A stretch of 64,000 nt of DNA, taken from positions 1 through 64,000 of the forward strand of contig JAMCQN010000151.1 in assembly GCA_023382055.1 (NCBI GenBank), given 5' to 3'. The position numbers and the translations under genes are program-made. Shown here piece by piece: positions 39,986-49,902 of the stretch (the first letter of the stretch is position 1; each line of letters opens with the position of its first letter). Under the pieces are notes generated by a model. It ran no database searches, was not told the DNA's origin, and saw nothing but the letters and a program-made list of their open reading frames with translations. This stretch comes from Chloroflexota bacterium (lineage in GTDB: Bacteria; Chloroflexota; Anaerolineae; J036; Brachytrichaceae).

Positions 39986-40606
39986 ATGCGCCCAGTGATA
40001 TTCGGCGTTGCCGGCGGTACTGGATCAGGGAAGACCACCGTCGCACGCGCTATTCTGCAGCGCATAGGCCAGGAGCATATCGCCTATGTTCCCCACGATG
40101 CCTATTACCGGCATCAAAGCCACCTGACGCTTGAGGAGAGACGCAGGACCAATTACGACCATCCTGACTCGCTCGAAACGACCTTGATGATCGAGCACCT
40201 CCAGCAACTTGCAACAGGTAAAGCAGCCGAGATTCCGGTGTATGACTTTACGATCCACCTGCGAACTAACCGGACGCTCCGTGTTGAGCCTGCGCCGATC
40301 ATCCTGGTGGAGGGCATCCTGATATTCGCCGAGCCGGAACTGCGCCGCCTGTTCGATATCAAGCTGTACGTGGATACCGATGTGGATATCCGGCTCATCA
40401 GGCGACTGCAGCGCGACGTTCAGCAGCGCGGTCGCACATTCGAATCGGTCATCAATCAATATCTGACCACCGTCCGGCCGATGCACATGGAATTTGTCGA
40501 ACCCAGCAAGCGGTTCGCCGATGTCATCATCCCTGAAGGTGGATTCAACGAAGTCGCTATCGAAATGGTTGCGGCGCGTATCCGAGGACTCCTGGAACAA
40601 CAATGA
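39986..40606 (+). CDS. udk: Uridine kinase
   Basis: GVAGGTGSGKTTVARAI, YDHPDSLETTLMIEHL, VPVYDF-like EIPVYDFTIHLR, ILVEGILIFAEPEL, KLYVDTDVDIRLIRRLQRD. Confidence 0.94.
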   Translation: MRPVIFGVAGGTGSGKTTVARAILQRIGQEHIAYVPHDAYYRHQSHLTLEERRRTNYDHPDSLETTLMIEHLQQLATGKAAEIPVYDFTIHLRTNRTLRVEPAPIILVEGILIFAEPELRRLFDIKLYVDTDVDIRLIRRLQRDVQQRGRTFESVINQYLTTVRPMHMEFVEPSKRFADVIIPEGGFNEVAIEMVAARIRGLLEQQ

Positions 40607-41493
40607 CAACTGTTTTGATCAACGATAAGGACACCGCACTCATCATCGATAATGCCGGCAAGGAGCACCTGATTGCCATTCAGGCCGGCAGGAAATTCGA
40701 AACGCACCATGGCTTTATCCTGTATGACGCCATGATCGGACGTGAATGGGGCACGATCATCTATTCTTCGCTGGGACATCCCTACCTGGTTGTTCAACCG
40801 GGCACCGCCGACCTGATCCGCCACATCAAGCGCAGTTCGCAGGTGATCTTCCCGAAGGACAGCGCTTACATCCTGATGCGGCTCGATGTCAAGCCAGGCA
40901 GCCGGGTGCTGGAATCGGGCTGCGGCAGCGGGGGCTTGACCCTGGCGCTCGCGCAGGCCGTATGCCCCACCGGCATGGTCTACAGCCAGGAAATCCGCGA
41001 CGACTTTATCGCGCTGGCCAGGCGGAATATGGAACGCGTCGGGCTGGCCCAGTATGTGACTTTTATCCCCGGCGATGCCACACTTGGGCTGAATGTGAGT
41101 GAGCCGGTAGACGCGGTTTTCATCGATATGCCTGCACCGCAAACGGTTCTTCAGCAGGCGCGTGCCGTGCTCAAAAACGGCGGTTTTTTCGGTTCACTGG
41201 TTCCAACGACCAACCAGGTGCAGGATATTCTGCGCGGCATGGAAGCTATGGGAGAAATGGCTTTCGGTTTGATCGAGGTGGAGGAGATCATGTTGCGCGC
41301 TTATAAACCCGTCCCTGACAGGTTGCGGCCGCGCGACCGCATGATCGCGCACACGGGATATCTGATATTCGCGCGCGCAGTCATCAGGAAGCCTAACCTG
41401 CCACAGCACACCGAGTCGCCATTGCAGAACGCAGAGCCAATTCACGAAGAAGAGATATCAGTCAGCGACAATGACCTGCAGGATGCCGAGTAG
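40603..41493 (+). CDS. trmI: tRNA (adenine-N1)-methyltransferase, TrmI-like
   Basis: IIYSSLGHPYLVVQPGTADLIRHIKRSSQVIFPKDSAYILMRLDVKPGSRVLESGCGSGGLTLALA; DAVFIDMPAP; ATGA overlap with udk. Confidence 0.9.
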   Translation: MTTVLINDKDTALIIDNAGKEHLIAIQAGRKFETHHGFILYDAMIGREWGTIIYSSLGHPYLVVQPGTADLIRHIKRSSQVIFPKDSAYILMRLDVKPGSRVLESGCGSGGLTLALAQAVCPTGMVYSQEIRDDFIALARRNMERVGLAQYVTFIPGDATLGLNVSEPVDAVFIDMPAPQTVLQQARAVLKNGGFFGSLVPTTNQVQDILRGMEAMGEMAFGLIEVEEIMLRAYKPVPDRLRPRDRMIAHTGYLIFARAVIRKPNLPQHTESPLQNAEPIHEEEISVSDNDLQDAE

Positions 41494-41559
41494 AGGTCGA
41501 ACGACTTACAATCACTGAGACCAGTCGAGATTTAACCGATTGTTACTACGGAGGGATTC

Positions 41560-42543
41560 ATGAACAAACGAGTATTGCGTTGGGGCTTGTTGAGCACGGC
41601 TCACATCAATCGTTCTGTCATACCGCCGCTGCGGATGTCGCCGCGTAACGAGCTAATCGCTGTTGCCAGTCGCGATAAAGCGCGCGCCGACGAATACGCC
41701 CGCCAGTGGGCGGTTCCACGCACCTATGGCAGTTATGAGGAGATGCTGGCTGCGCCGGATATCGACGTCATCTACAACTCGCTCCCCAATAGCTTGCATG
41801 CCCATTGGACGATCAAGGCAATGCAGGCCGGCAAGCATGTACTATGCGAGAAACCCATCGCTATATCGCCTGAGGAAGTCGATGCCATGGCTGAGGCCGC
41901 CAGAAAAGCGGGTGTCTACCTGACTGAGGCGTTCATGTACCGTCATCACCCTCAGACGCTCAAGGTAAAAGAGCTTGTCCAGAACGGGGCGATAGGCGCA
42001 CTGCGCCTCGTGCGCGGCGCGTTCACATTCAGCATCGCGCGCGAGGACGACATCCGGCTAAACAAGGAATTGGTCGGAGGCAGTATCTGGGATGTAGGAT
42101 GTTACCCGATCAGTTACACACGCTACGTCGTGGGAGCAGAACCCGAGGAGGTTTTTGGCTGGCAGGTAACCAGCCGGAGCGGCGTCGATGAAACATTTAC
42201 CGGCGTGATGCGGTTCCCCGGTAACGTCTACGGCAGTTTTGACAGCGGATTCCGCGCGCCGTTTCGCACTCACATCGAAATCGTCGGGAGTGAGGGCATC
42301 ATCACCGTGCCAAAACCATTCAAACCCGACACCGCCGGGCAATTCACTCTGACCAGAGGCGACCAGGTAGACACAATCACCAGCGATGCGCAGGAGCTGT
42401 ATCTGGGCGAGGTCGAGGATATCGCCGACGCGATATTGTCGGGAAAGAGCCCGCGCATCAACCTGGTCGATAGCCGCGCCGACGTCGCAACGATCGTGGC
42501 CCTGCTGCACTCGGCGCAATCGGGTCAGCCCGTAAAACTCTAG
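41560..42543 (+). CDS. Gfo/Idh/MocA family oxidoreductase
   Basis: RWGLLSTAHINRSVIPPLR, NSLPNSLHAHWTIKAMQAGKHVLCEKPIAIS, YLTEAFMYRHHPQ. Confidence 0.94.
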   Translation: MNKRVLRWGLLSTAHINRSVIPPLRMSPRNELIAVASRDKARADEYARQWAVPRTYGSYEEMLAAPDIDVIYNSLPNSLHAHWTIKAMQAGKHVLCEKPIAISPEEVDAMAEAARKAGVYLTEAFMYRHHPQTLKVKELVQNGAIGALRLVRGAFTFSIAREDDIRLNKELVGGSIWDVGCYPISYTRYVVGAEPEEVFGWQVTSRSGVDETFTGVMRFPGNVYGSFDSGFRAPFRTHIEIVGSEGIITVPKPFKPDTAGQFTLTRGDQVDTITSDAQELYLGEVEDIADAILSGKSPRINLVDSRADVATIVALLHSAQSGQPVKL

Positions 42544-42572
42544 CCCTCTAGTAACTTCCGCAACGTTCTACT

Positions 42573-42604
42573 CCGTTGCGCCAGGAAAGACCCTGGCGCA
42601 ACGG
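42573..42604. terminator. Hairpin between convergent genes
   Basis: CCGTTGCGCCAGG-AAAGAC-CCTGGCGCAACGG perfect 13-bp stem between stops at 42543 (+) and 42645 (-). Confidence 0.6.
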
Positions 42605-42644
42605 CTGTGACTGACGATTCATCGACCAGCCCTGTTCTCAGATT

Positions 42645-43661
42645 CTAGAATTCGACAATTCCCTTGATCAGCCCCGCCTGAGGTTCCAGCCATGAAGGGA
42701 ACAGGCCGACTATATCGGCATAGGAGGCGCGATGTGTAATCCAGGGCGCCGTATTCACCCTGCCCTCTTCCATGAGTGCGATGATGCGCGTGAAATTCGA
42801 CGGCAGCGAATTCCGGCTGGCGTACAGCGTCATCTCACGGCGATGAAAGAATGGATCGTTGAAGGTGATGTCGCCCTGCATCAGTCCGACAAACACCAAC
42901 CGACAGCCGTGCGCCACGTACTGGAATGCCCCCATCATTGATTCAGCGCTGCCGGTTGCGTCAAAGACGACGGTCGGCAGATCGCCGCCGGTGATCGACA
43001 TGACTTTTTCCAGCGGTTTATCGTTGGCGTTCACAATGTAGTCCACGCCAAACTGACGGCGCGCAAATTCAAGGCGCTGCTCATTGATATCCAGGACAAT
43101 CAACTTGACATCCGCGAGTTTCGCGAACTGGATCACCGACAAACCGATAGGGCCCGCGCCGATCACAAGGGCAAACTCGCCAGTCCCGAGCATGGCGCGA
43201 TCCACCGCGTGAGAACCGATGCCGAGCGTCTCAACCAGCGCCAGTTGGTCGAGTGTCAGTTTCTCAGATTTATGCAGTTTAGTGATGGGTACCTTGATGA
43301 ACTCGCGCATACCGCCATCGGTGTGGACACCCAGCACCTGCAAGTTCGTGCAGCAGTTGCTTTTGCCATGCCGGCAGGCGATGCAATGACCGCAGTTCAG
43401 ATAGGGTTCGACTGAGCAACGATCGCCGGCCTTCAACCCGCGTTCATTCGCTCCGATTTCCACGATCTCAACACCCAACTCGTGCCCGATAATGCGCGGG
43501 TAACTGAAAAACGGCTGGCGCCCGCGATACGCGTGTATGTCGCTGCCGCAGATTCCGACACGGTGTACCCGCACCAGCGCCTCGCCTGCTGAGATTGCGC
43601 CCGGCTCGTCCGTATCGCCTAAAGAAAACTTAAACGGTTCATCCAGAATTACTGTTTTCAT
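42645..43661 (-). CDS. Zinc-binding alcohol dehydrogenase (MDR family)
   Basis: GICGSDIHAYRG, GHELGVEIVEIG, structural-zinc cysteines CGHCIACRHGKSNCC, VIGAGPIGLSVIQFA. Confidence 0.94.
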   Translation of the reverse strand: MKTVILDEPFKFSLGDTDEPGAISAGEALVRVHRVGICGSDIHAYRGRQPFFSYPRIIGHELGVEIVEIGANERGLKAGDRCSVEPYLNCGHCIACRHGKSNCCTNLQVLGVHTDGGMREFIKVPITKLHKSEKLTLDQLALVETLGIGSHAVDRAMLGTGEFALVIGAGPIGLSVIQFAKLADVKLIVLDINEQRLEFARRQFGVDYIVNANDKPLEKVMSITGGDLPTVVFDATGSAESMMGAFQYVAHGCRLVFVGLMQGDITFNDPFFHRREMTLYASRNSLPSNFTRIIALMEEGRVNTAPWITHRASYADIVGLFPSWLEPQAGLIKGIVEF

Positions 43662-43818
43662 GGTTCGTATCTGTTATTGACAGGATGTCAGCACTTTGAC
43701 GTATCTCACTACTGCGTCATGCAGATTCTAAGTTAACTGCCGGAAGTTCCTGACCCTGCTTGACACTCCGAGACGGATTCTGTTGGCGAATCCCATTCGG
43801 TCGTCGATGATCGCGCAT

Positions 43819-43851
43819 AGACTCCCGGAATCTCGGAGATTCCGGGAGTCT
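43819..43851. repeat. Perfect inverted repeat / hairpin in a divergent intergenic region
   Basis: AGACTCCCGGAATCT-CGG-AGATTCCGGGAGTCT, 15-bp perfect stem, then TGGGTTTTCT on + strand. Confidence 0.9.
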
Positions 43852-44044
43852 GGGTTTTCTAGTTACATCTCGAACCTATCAGGTATATATGAACAGCCAC
43901 TATATTGCGTCGCAACTGAGAGCTGAAACGCTCAAGCCGGTTTTGCCAAGAGTGCGGTAGATCATAGCAGAGTAATCATACTCAGAATAAGCGACGAGGC
44001 GCGCTTATAATCATGGCGGCCTTTATCTATCCGAGGTGGTATCG

Positions 44045-47000
44045 GTGAACATCCAACTGACAATCAACGGGACAGACAAAAGCGTAAGCATAGAGCCAGA
44101 GGAAACCCTGCTGCAACTGCTGCGTCGAGAAGGGTACTACAGCGTCAAACACGGTTGCGAGACCGGTGAGTGCGGGGCTTGCAGCGTGATCTACAAACCT
44201 CCAGCCTCTGAAGGCGCAGCGCCGCCGTCTCCGCGCATGGTCAACACCTGTGTCATGCTGGCGAGCCAGGCGGATGGCGCCGAGGTAACCACCGTTGAGT
44301 CGTTGGGCAACCGCACGCAGCTCAGCGCCCTGCAACAGGCTTTTATCGAGAATGGCGCCATCCAATGCGGGTACTGCACGCCGTCGCAGTTGCTGGCTGC
44401 CAAAGTGCTGCTCGATAAGAACCCCAGGCCCACGGAAGCGGAAGTGCGCGATGCGCTGAGCGGCGTGTTATGCCGTTGCACCGGCTACGTAAAACCCGTA
44501 CAGGCCGTGCTGAATGCTGCTGCCATATTGCGCGGAGATGATCAGGGAAAACGTCCGGCGCTGTTCACGCGCGTGATGGCGCCAGGCGGTTCCGTCGCGC
44601 CCCCCACAACCGGCGATATACCGTGGGGCGCGAAACCTCATGACGATACGGAGGCAAAGCGGCAGGGGCAGACGCAGACCGATACACTGACGACTGCGTT
44701 ACCGCCCTTTGTGCTTGCCCCGGAACCTCAGACCAGCGTGGTCGGCAAAGCGGAGAAAAAGGTTGACGCCGCCAAACTGGCGCAGGGCAAGCAGGCGTTC
44801 GTCGATGACTATCCGATGCCGGGAATGCTTTATGCCGCCATGCTGACCAGCCCGCATGCGCACGCCCGCATCAAGGATATCCGAACCGCGCGAGCCAGAG
44901 CGCTTCAAGGCGTCCATGCAGTCCTGACCTATAAGGATGTGAAACGGGTCCTGTATGCATCGGGCGGGCAATCCTATCCGAATCCGCCGCCATACGATCA
45001 GGTCAGCCTCGACAACAAAGTCCGGCATGTCGGGGACCGTGTCGCGGTCGTGGCTGCCGAGAGCATGGAGATTGCCAACCGCGCGTTGGAATTGATCGAA
45101 GTGGACTACGAACCTCTCCCGGCGGTATTCGACCCTGACGAGGCATTCAAGGTCGGCGCACCCGTCATTCACGACGAGCCTGATGCCATCGGTATAAAAG
45201 ACCCCGCGCGGAATCTGGTGGCCGAAGTCCATGCGCTGGTCGGGGATATCAGAACGGGGCTGGCGGAGAGCGACGTTGTCATCGAGCGCGAGTATCGCGT
45301 GCCGCAGGCTCAGCAAGCCAGTATCGAGCCGCATATCTGCATGACGTGGTTCGACGAGGATGATCGGCTGGTCGTGCGCACCAGCACGCAGGTGCCGTTT
45401 CACGTCCGCCGTATGCTGGCTCCGTTAATCGGCCTGCCGGTCAAACGCATTCGTGTGATCAAGCCGCGCATTGGCGGCGGCTTTGGCGGCAAACAGGAGA
45501 TGCTGATCGAGGATTTATGCGCGCATCTGACCCTGGCCACCGGCCGGCCGGTGCGATTTGAGTACACGCGCGAGCAGGAGTTTATCTCGGCCCGCTCGCG
45601 CCACCCGCAGCGAATGGTGTATACGGCTGGATTTACCAAAGCCGGCATCCTGCATGCGCTGCGCCTGTATGTTCTGGGCAACACCGGCGCGTATGGGACA
45701 CATGGCATCACCGTGCAGACGGTCAGTGGGCTGCGCGGTTTGAGCACGTATCGTTGCCCGCACATGGAATTCGACTGCGATATCGTTTACACCAATATCC
45801 CTACGCCGGGTGCATTTCGAGGCTATGGCGCGCCACAGGCGGAGTTCGGATTGGAGTGCCTCATGGATGAGGCGGCAGAGCGATTCCACATGGACCCCGT
45901 GGAGTTCCGCCGCCGGAACTGGGTGCGCATCGGCGACAGCCTGCCATTAGCCAAAGCATTGGGAGAAGCAAAGGAAGGCTTCGACCAGGTGATCAAAACC
46001 TGCGCGCTGGAGGAATGCCACCAGCAGGGCATGGCTGCGATCGGCTGGCACAAGCGCGATCAGTTGCGTATTGATCCCAAACGCCCGACTAAACGGCGCG
46101 GCATCGGTGTTGCCACCTGTATGCATGGCACGGCCATTGCCGGGCTGGATATGGGCGCCGCCAGCATCAAGATGAACGACGACGGCTCGTTCAATGTGCT
46201 TGTCGGCGGCACGGATATTGGCACCGGCAGCGACACCGTGATCGGGCAGATCGCCGCGGAAACGCTCGGCGTTCCGCTTGAGGACATCATCGTGTATTCC
46301 TCGGATACCGACTTCACACCTTTCGACGTGGGCGCGTATGCATCGTCAACGACGTTTATCACGGGAGGCGCCGCCAAGAAAACCGCCGAACAGGTATTGC
46401 GACAGATCCAGGAAGTAGCCGCGCGAATGTTCAGCAAGGGCTATGGTCAGGCGCTGGGCGGAGCCGCCGTGTCATTAAAGCAGGGAGAGACAGTCAATCT
46501 GCAAGACATTACACTCCATGACCGCAAAGCCTGGGCGCCTGACGGTCGCAGTATCACACTGGAGCAGATTGCGCTGTTCGCTACGCATCAGGAAGATCAG
46601 CATCAAATCATGGCGACGGCTTCGCACATGAGCTACGACTCGCCGCCGCCGTTCGGCGCTCAGTTTGCCGATGTGGAAGTCGATATGGAGACCGGCGAGG
46701 TTACGGTGAATCGCCTGGTCATGGCGGTGGATTGCGGCGTCGCGATCAACCCGGCTACGGCGAGCGGGCAGATTGAGGGCGGCAACTTGCAGGCGTGCGG
46801 TTACGGCATTTCCGAAGAGATGGTTTATGACAAAGACGGCTCACTGCTTAACCGTCAGTTCGGACCCTATCGTATCTACAGCGCAGATGAAACGCCCGAT
46901 CTTCAGGCGATTCTCGTCCAGACTTACGAGCCTTCGGGGCCATACGGCGCGAAAGCGGTTGCAGAGATACCCATGGATGGCGTAGCTCCGGCCATTGCGA

Positions 47001-47104
47001 ATGCAGTATTCCACGCGACCGGTCACCGTTTCTACCAGATACCGCTGACTCCCGAAAGGGTGTGGCGCGGCTTGCGATCAGCAGCACATCAAAGCAAAGG
47101 ATAA
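44045..47104 (+). CDS. Xanthine dehydrogenase/aldehyde oxidoreductase family: N-terminal 2x[2Fe-2S] fused to molybdopterin-binding domains, no FAD domain
   Basis: HGCETGECGACSV, CGYCTPSQLLAAKVLL, CRCTGYV; IKPRIGGGFGGKQE, GAFRGYGAPQAEFGLE, GAKAVAEIPMDGVAPAIANAV. GTG start with upstream GAGGTGG. Confidence 0.93.
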   Translation: MNIQLTINGTDKSVSIEPEETLLQLLRREGYYSVKHGCETGECGACSVIYKPPASEGAAPPSPRMVNTCVMLASQADGAEVTTVESLGNRTQLSALQQAFIENGAIQCGYCTPSQLLAAKVLLDKNPRPTEAEVRDALSGVLCRCTGYVKPVQAVLNAAAILRGDDQGKRPALFTRVMAPGGSVAPPTTGDIPWGAKPHDDTEAKRQGQTQTDTLTTALPPFVLAPEPQTSVVGKAEKKVDAAKLAQGKQAFVDDYPMPGMLYAAMLTSPHAHARIKDIRTARARALQGVHAVLTYKDVKRVLYASGGQSYPNPPPYDQVSLDNKVRHVGDRVAVVAAESMEIANRALELIEVDYEPLPAVFDPDEAFKVGAPVIHDEPDAIGIKDPARNLVAEVHALVGDIRTGLAESDVVIEREYRVPQAQQASIEPHICMTWFDEDDRLVVRTSTQVPFHVRRMLAPLIGLPVKRIRVIKPRIGGGFGGKQEMLIEDLCAHLTLATGRPVRFEYTREQEFISARSRHPQRMVYTAGFTKAGILHALRLYVLGNTGAYGTHGITVQTVSGLRGLSTYRCPHMEFDCDIVYTNIPTPGAFRGYGAPQAEFGLECLMDEAAERFHMDPVEFRRRNWVRIGDSLPLAKALGEAKEGFDQVIKTCALEECHQQGMAAIGWHKRDQLRIDPKRPTKRRGIGVATCMHGTAIAGLDMGAASIKMNDDGSFNVLVGGTDIGTGSDTVIGQIAAETLGVPLEDIIVYSSDTDFTPFDVGAYASSTTFITGGAAKKTAEQVLRQIQEVAARMFSKGYGQALGGAAVSLKQGETVNLQDITLHDRKAWAPDGRSITLEQIALFATHQEDQHQIMATASHMSYDSPPPFGAQFADVEVDMETGEVTVNRLVMAVDCGVAINPATASGQIEGGNLQACGYGISEEMVYDKDGSLLNRQFGPYRIYSADETPDLQAILVQTYEPSGPYGAKAVAEIPMDGVAPAIANAVFHATGHRFYQIPLTPERVWRGLRSAAHQSKG

Positions 47105-47106
47105 CC

Positions 47107-48156
47107 ATGAGTCTTAATAATTACATCGACCTGCGTTCTGATACGGTGACCATCCCTACGGATGCCATGCGCGAAGCGATGGCCAAAGCAGTCGTTGGCG
47201 ACGATGTTTTCGAAGAAGATCCCACGATCAACCGGTTGCAGGAACTGGCGGCCGAACGCATGGGTAAGGAGGCCGGTCTGTTTGTTTCCAGCGGCACGAT
47301 GGGCAACCTGGTGGCCATGCTGACCCACTGCCAGCGCGGCGACGAGATCATCGTCGGAGATCAGGCCCATATCTTCTACTACGAAGCCGGTAGTTCCTCC
47401 GCCGTTGGCGGTATCCACCCGCACACAATTCCCAACCAGCGGGATGGCTCGTTAAAGATGGAGGATATCGAGGATGCCATACGCTCGGACGATGAGCACT
47501 TCCCCATCACGCGCATGCTCGCGCTTGAGAATACACACAACCGCATGGGCGGCACTTACCTGACGCCTGCCTATACAAAACAGGTCGCCGACTTTGTGCA
47601 TGCTCGCGGCATCAAGCTGCATATCGACGGCGCGCGCATCTTTAACGCGGCGGTGGCGCAGGGAATTAACGTGCGTGAACTGGCACAGGCAGCCGATAGC
47701 GTCACGTTCTGCCTCAGTAAAGGCCTCAGCGCACCCGTAGGTTCAGTGCTCTGCGGCAGCAGGGAGTTTATCCGGCTGGCGCGACGGCGGCGCAAGGTTA
47801 TCGGCGGCGGCATGCGCCAGGCGGGTATTCTGGCCGCAGCCGGCATCGTCGCCATGGAGCAGATGGTGGATCGCCTGAGCGAAGACCATGCCAATGCAAC
47901 AAAACTCGCGCTGGGCATCGCGGGTACCCCGGGGCTGTCTATAGACCTCGCCAGCGTGCAGACCAATATGGTCTACTTCAATATCGACCCCGCACTGCCC
48001 TTCGACGCCGTAGAACTGTGTCGCCGGGCGTGGGCCGGCAAGGTCAAGATGCTTGATACCGGAACTCGCCGAATCCGAGCTGTAACCCATGCCTGGGTCA
48101 GCGGCGATGAAATCGATACGGCGATCCAGGTGCTGCAGGAAGCAGTCAGACGTTGA
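47107..48156 (+). CDS. Threonine aldolase (beta-eliminating lyase family)
   Basis: [103 protein letters not shown]. Confidence 0.95.
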   Translation: MSLNNYIDLRSDTVTIPTDAMREAMAKAVVGDDVFEEDPTINRLQELAAERMGKEAGLFVSSGTMGNLVAMLTHCQRGDEIIVGDQAHIFYYEAGSSSAVGGIHPHTIPNQRDGSLKMEDIEDAIRSDDEHFPITRMLALENTHNRMGGTYLTPAYTKQVADFVHARGIKLHIDGARIFNAAVAQGINVRELAQAADSVTFCLSKGLSAPVGSVLCGSREFIRLARRRRKVIGGGMRQAGILAAAGIVAMEQMVDRLSEDHANATKLALGIAGTPGLSIDLASVQTNMVYFNIDPALPFDAVELCRRAWAGKVKMLDTGTRRIRAVTHAWVSGDEIDTAIQVLQEAVRR

Positions 48157-48237
48157 CCATTCGTGCCGTCGCCCCCTGGTTTACTCTTTACGGTTCACGA
48201 TGAGTGTCATTGGTCTGTAATGCAGGGACATCGTATT

Positions 48238-49110
48238 ATGAAAACACTGGTCGCCATTTTCGCTCATCCCGACGATGAATCATTCGGCATCGGGGGAACG
48301 CTGGCACGTTATTCGAAGCAGGGCGTTTCAACCTATTACCTGTGCGCAACGCGCGGCGAGTCCGGCACGGTGGACCCGGAAATGATGAAAGGGTACGACA
48401 CAGTCGCCGAACTGCGCAGCAATGAACTTGAATGTGCTTCGCGCGAACTGGGTCTGGCAGGCGTGCACTACCTGAATTATCGCGACTCCGGTATGCTGGG
48501 CTCAGAAGATAACCGCAATGCGGCGTCGCTGTTTGCTGCGGCAACCGACGACGTCGCCAGGCGAATCATCGGGCACATCGAGGAACTGCACCCTGATGTG
48601 GTCATCACTCATGACCAGTTCGGCGGTTACGGCCATCCCGACCATATCAAATTGCACCAGGCTACCATGCGCGCTTATGAGTTGATGTATGGCATTCAAT
48701 TCGGCACAAATGAAAAAGGTCTGACGACAGTCGTCAGCACGGCCGCTGGATCGTCGCAGGCAATCCCCAGGTTGTACGTGACGGCGTTCTCGCGCAAGTT
48801 TCTGGCGCTGGCGGTGCGCCTATTACCCCTCGCGGGACAGGACCCGCATAAGTTCGGGCGCAATAAGGATATCGATCTGGTGCAGATATCTTCGTGGTTT
48901 GTGCCAATCACTACGACTCTGAATGTCAGGGATTACATTCCATATAAGGAGCGCGCATCGGCCTGCCATATCAGCCAGCGCCCGCCTACCCAACAGCCGA
49001 ACCTGGTTGCACGGCTGGCATTCCGGCGCGCGCAGCATCTGGAAACATTCTCGAGAATATACCCGCCGCTGAAAAAGGGGGAGCACGAAGAGACCGATCT
49101 CTTTGCATGA
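48238..49110 (+). CDS. PIG-L family deacetylase
   Basis: VAIFAHPDDESFGIGGTLARYSKQG, THDQFGGYGHPDHIKLHQAT; start ATG 48238. Confidence 0.94.
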   Translation: MKTLVAIFAHPDDESFGIGGTLARYSKQGVSTYYLCATRGESGTVDPEMMKGYDTVAELRSNELECASRELGLAGVHYLNYRDSGMLGSEDNRNAASLFAAATDDVARRIIGHIEELHPDVVITHDQFGGYGHPDHIKLHQATMRAYELMYGIQFGTNEKGLTTVVSTAAGSSQAIPRLYVTAFSRKFLALAVRLLPLAGQDPHKFGRNKDIDLVQISSWFVPITTTLNVRDYIPYKERASACHISQRPPTQQPNLVARLAFRRAQHLETFSRIYPPLKKGEHEETDLFA

Positions 49111-49114
49111 AATC

Positions 49115-49762
49115 ATGAGCATCGCTTTCTTCGATATGGATAAAACGCTGCTGACCAAAAGCAGCGGGCTGCTTTATGTTAAATATCTGCTCGGCAGACG
49201 ACTGATTAAGCTGGATGAAGTTGTCAATGTACTGGTCATCAGTACCCAGTACTCGCTGAACTTCCTGAACTTCCCCAGGGCTATCGCCCGGATGAGCCGC
49301 AGAATCAAAGGGGGCGATGCAACTGCAACGAAGCGCCTGACTGATCAATGGTTTGAGGATTCGCTGATCCACTACATCGCGCCGAAGGCCGTGGAGCGCG
49401 TACGCGAACACGAAAAACGCGGCGATCAGCCGTTGTTGCTGTCAGCTTCCTCTCAGTTCGCCGTAGAGCCTGTTGCTCGATACCTCAACATCCCCTATTG
49501 TTGTACTGAGCTGGAAATCGTCAACAACCGATTTACCGGCAAAGTCGTTGGCATGCATTGTTACGCGGAAGGGAAGAAATACTGGGGCGAACGGATCGCA
49601 CGCGAGCGCGGCGCCGACATCCAGGACTGCACTTTCTACAGCGACAGTTACTCCGATCACTGGCTCATGGATGTTGTAGGGCGCCCGGTGGCTGTGAATC
49701 CGGACAGGAAATTGGCCGCATTAGCCAGGGCAAAGGGCTGGCCGATCGAGTATTTCTATTAA
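49115..49762 (+). CDS. HAD-IB family hydrolase (SerB-like phosphatase)
   Basis: IAFFDMDKTLLTKSSG, LLSASSQFAVEPVARYL, CTFYSDSYSDHWLMDVVGRPVAVNPDRKL. Confidence 0.93.
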   Translation: MSIAFFDMDKTLLTKSSGLLYVKYLLGRRLIKLDEVVNVLVISTQYSLNFLNFPRAIARMSRRIKGGDATATKRLTDQWFEDSLIHYIAPKAVERVREHEKRGDQPLLLSASSQFAVEPVARYLNIPYCCTELEIVNNRFTGKVVGMHCYAEGKKYWGERIARERGADIQDCTFYSDSYSDHWLMDVVGRPVAVNPDRKLAALARAKGWPIEYFY

Positions 49763-49902
49763 AGATGATGGCATACAAATCGGCACACTGACCATTGAAC
49801 AATAGATGCGCGTCGGTTATAGTTAAGCAATCAGGCTCAGGTGCAGCTCCGCGAACTACAGCCTGACGAGATACCGAATGAAGAGGAATAACGAGATCGA
49901 GC

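Noticed and set aside
44036-44044. ORF-track start of the XDH-family gene
   Set aside because: GTG at 44045 has a GAGGTGG ribosome-binding sequence at suitable spacing, so the first GTG is less likely.
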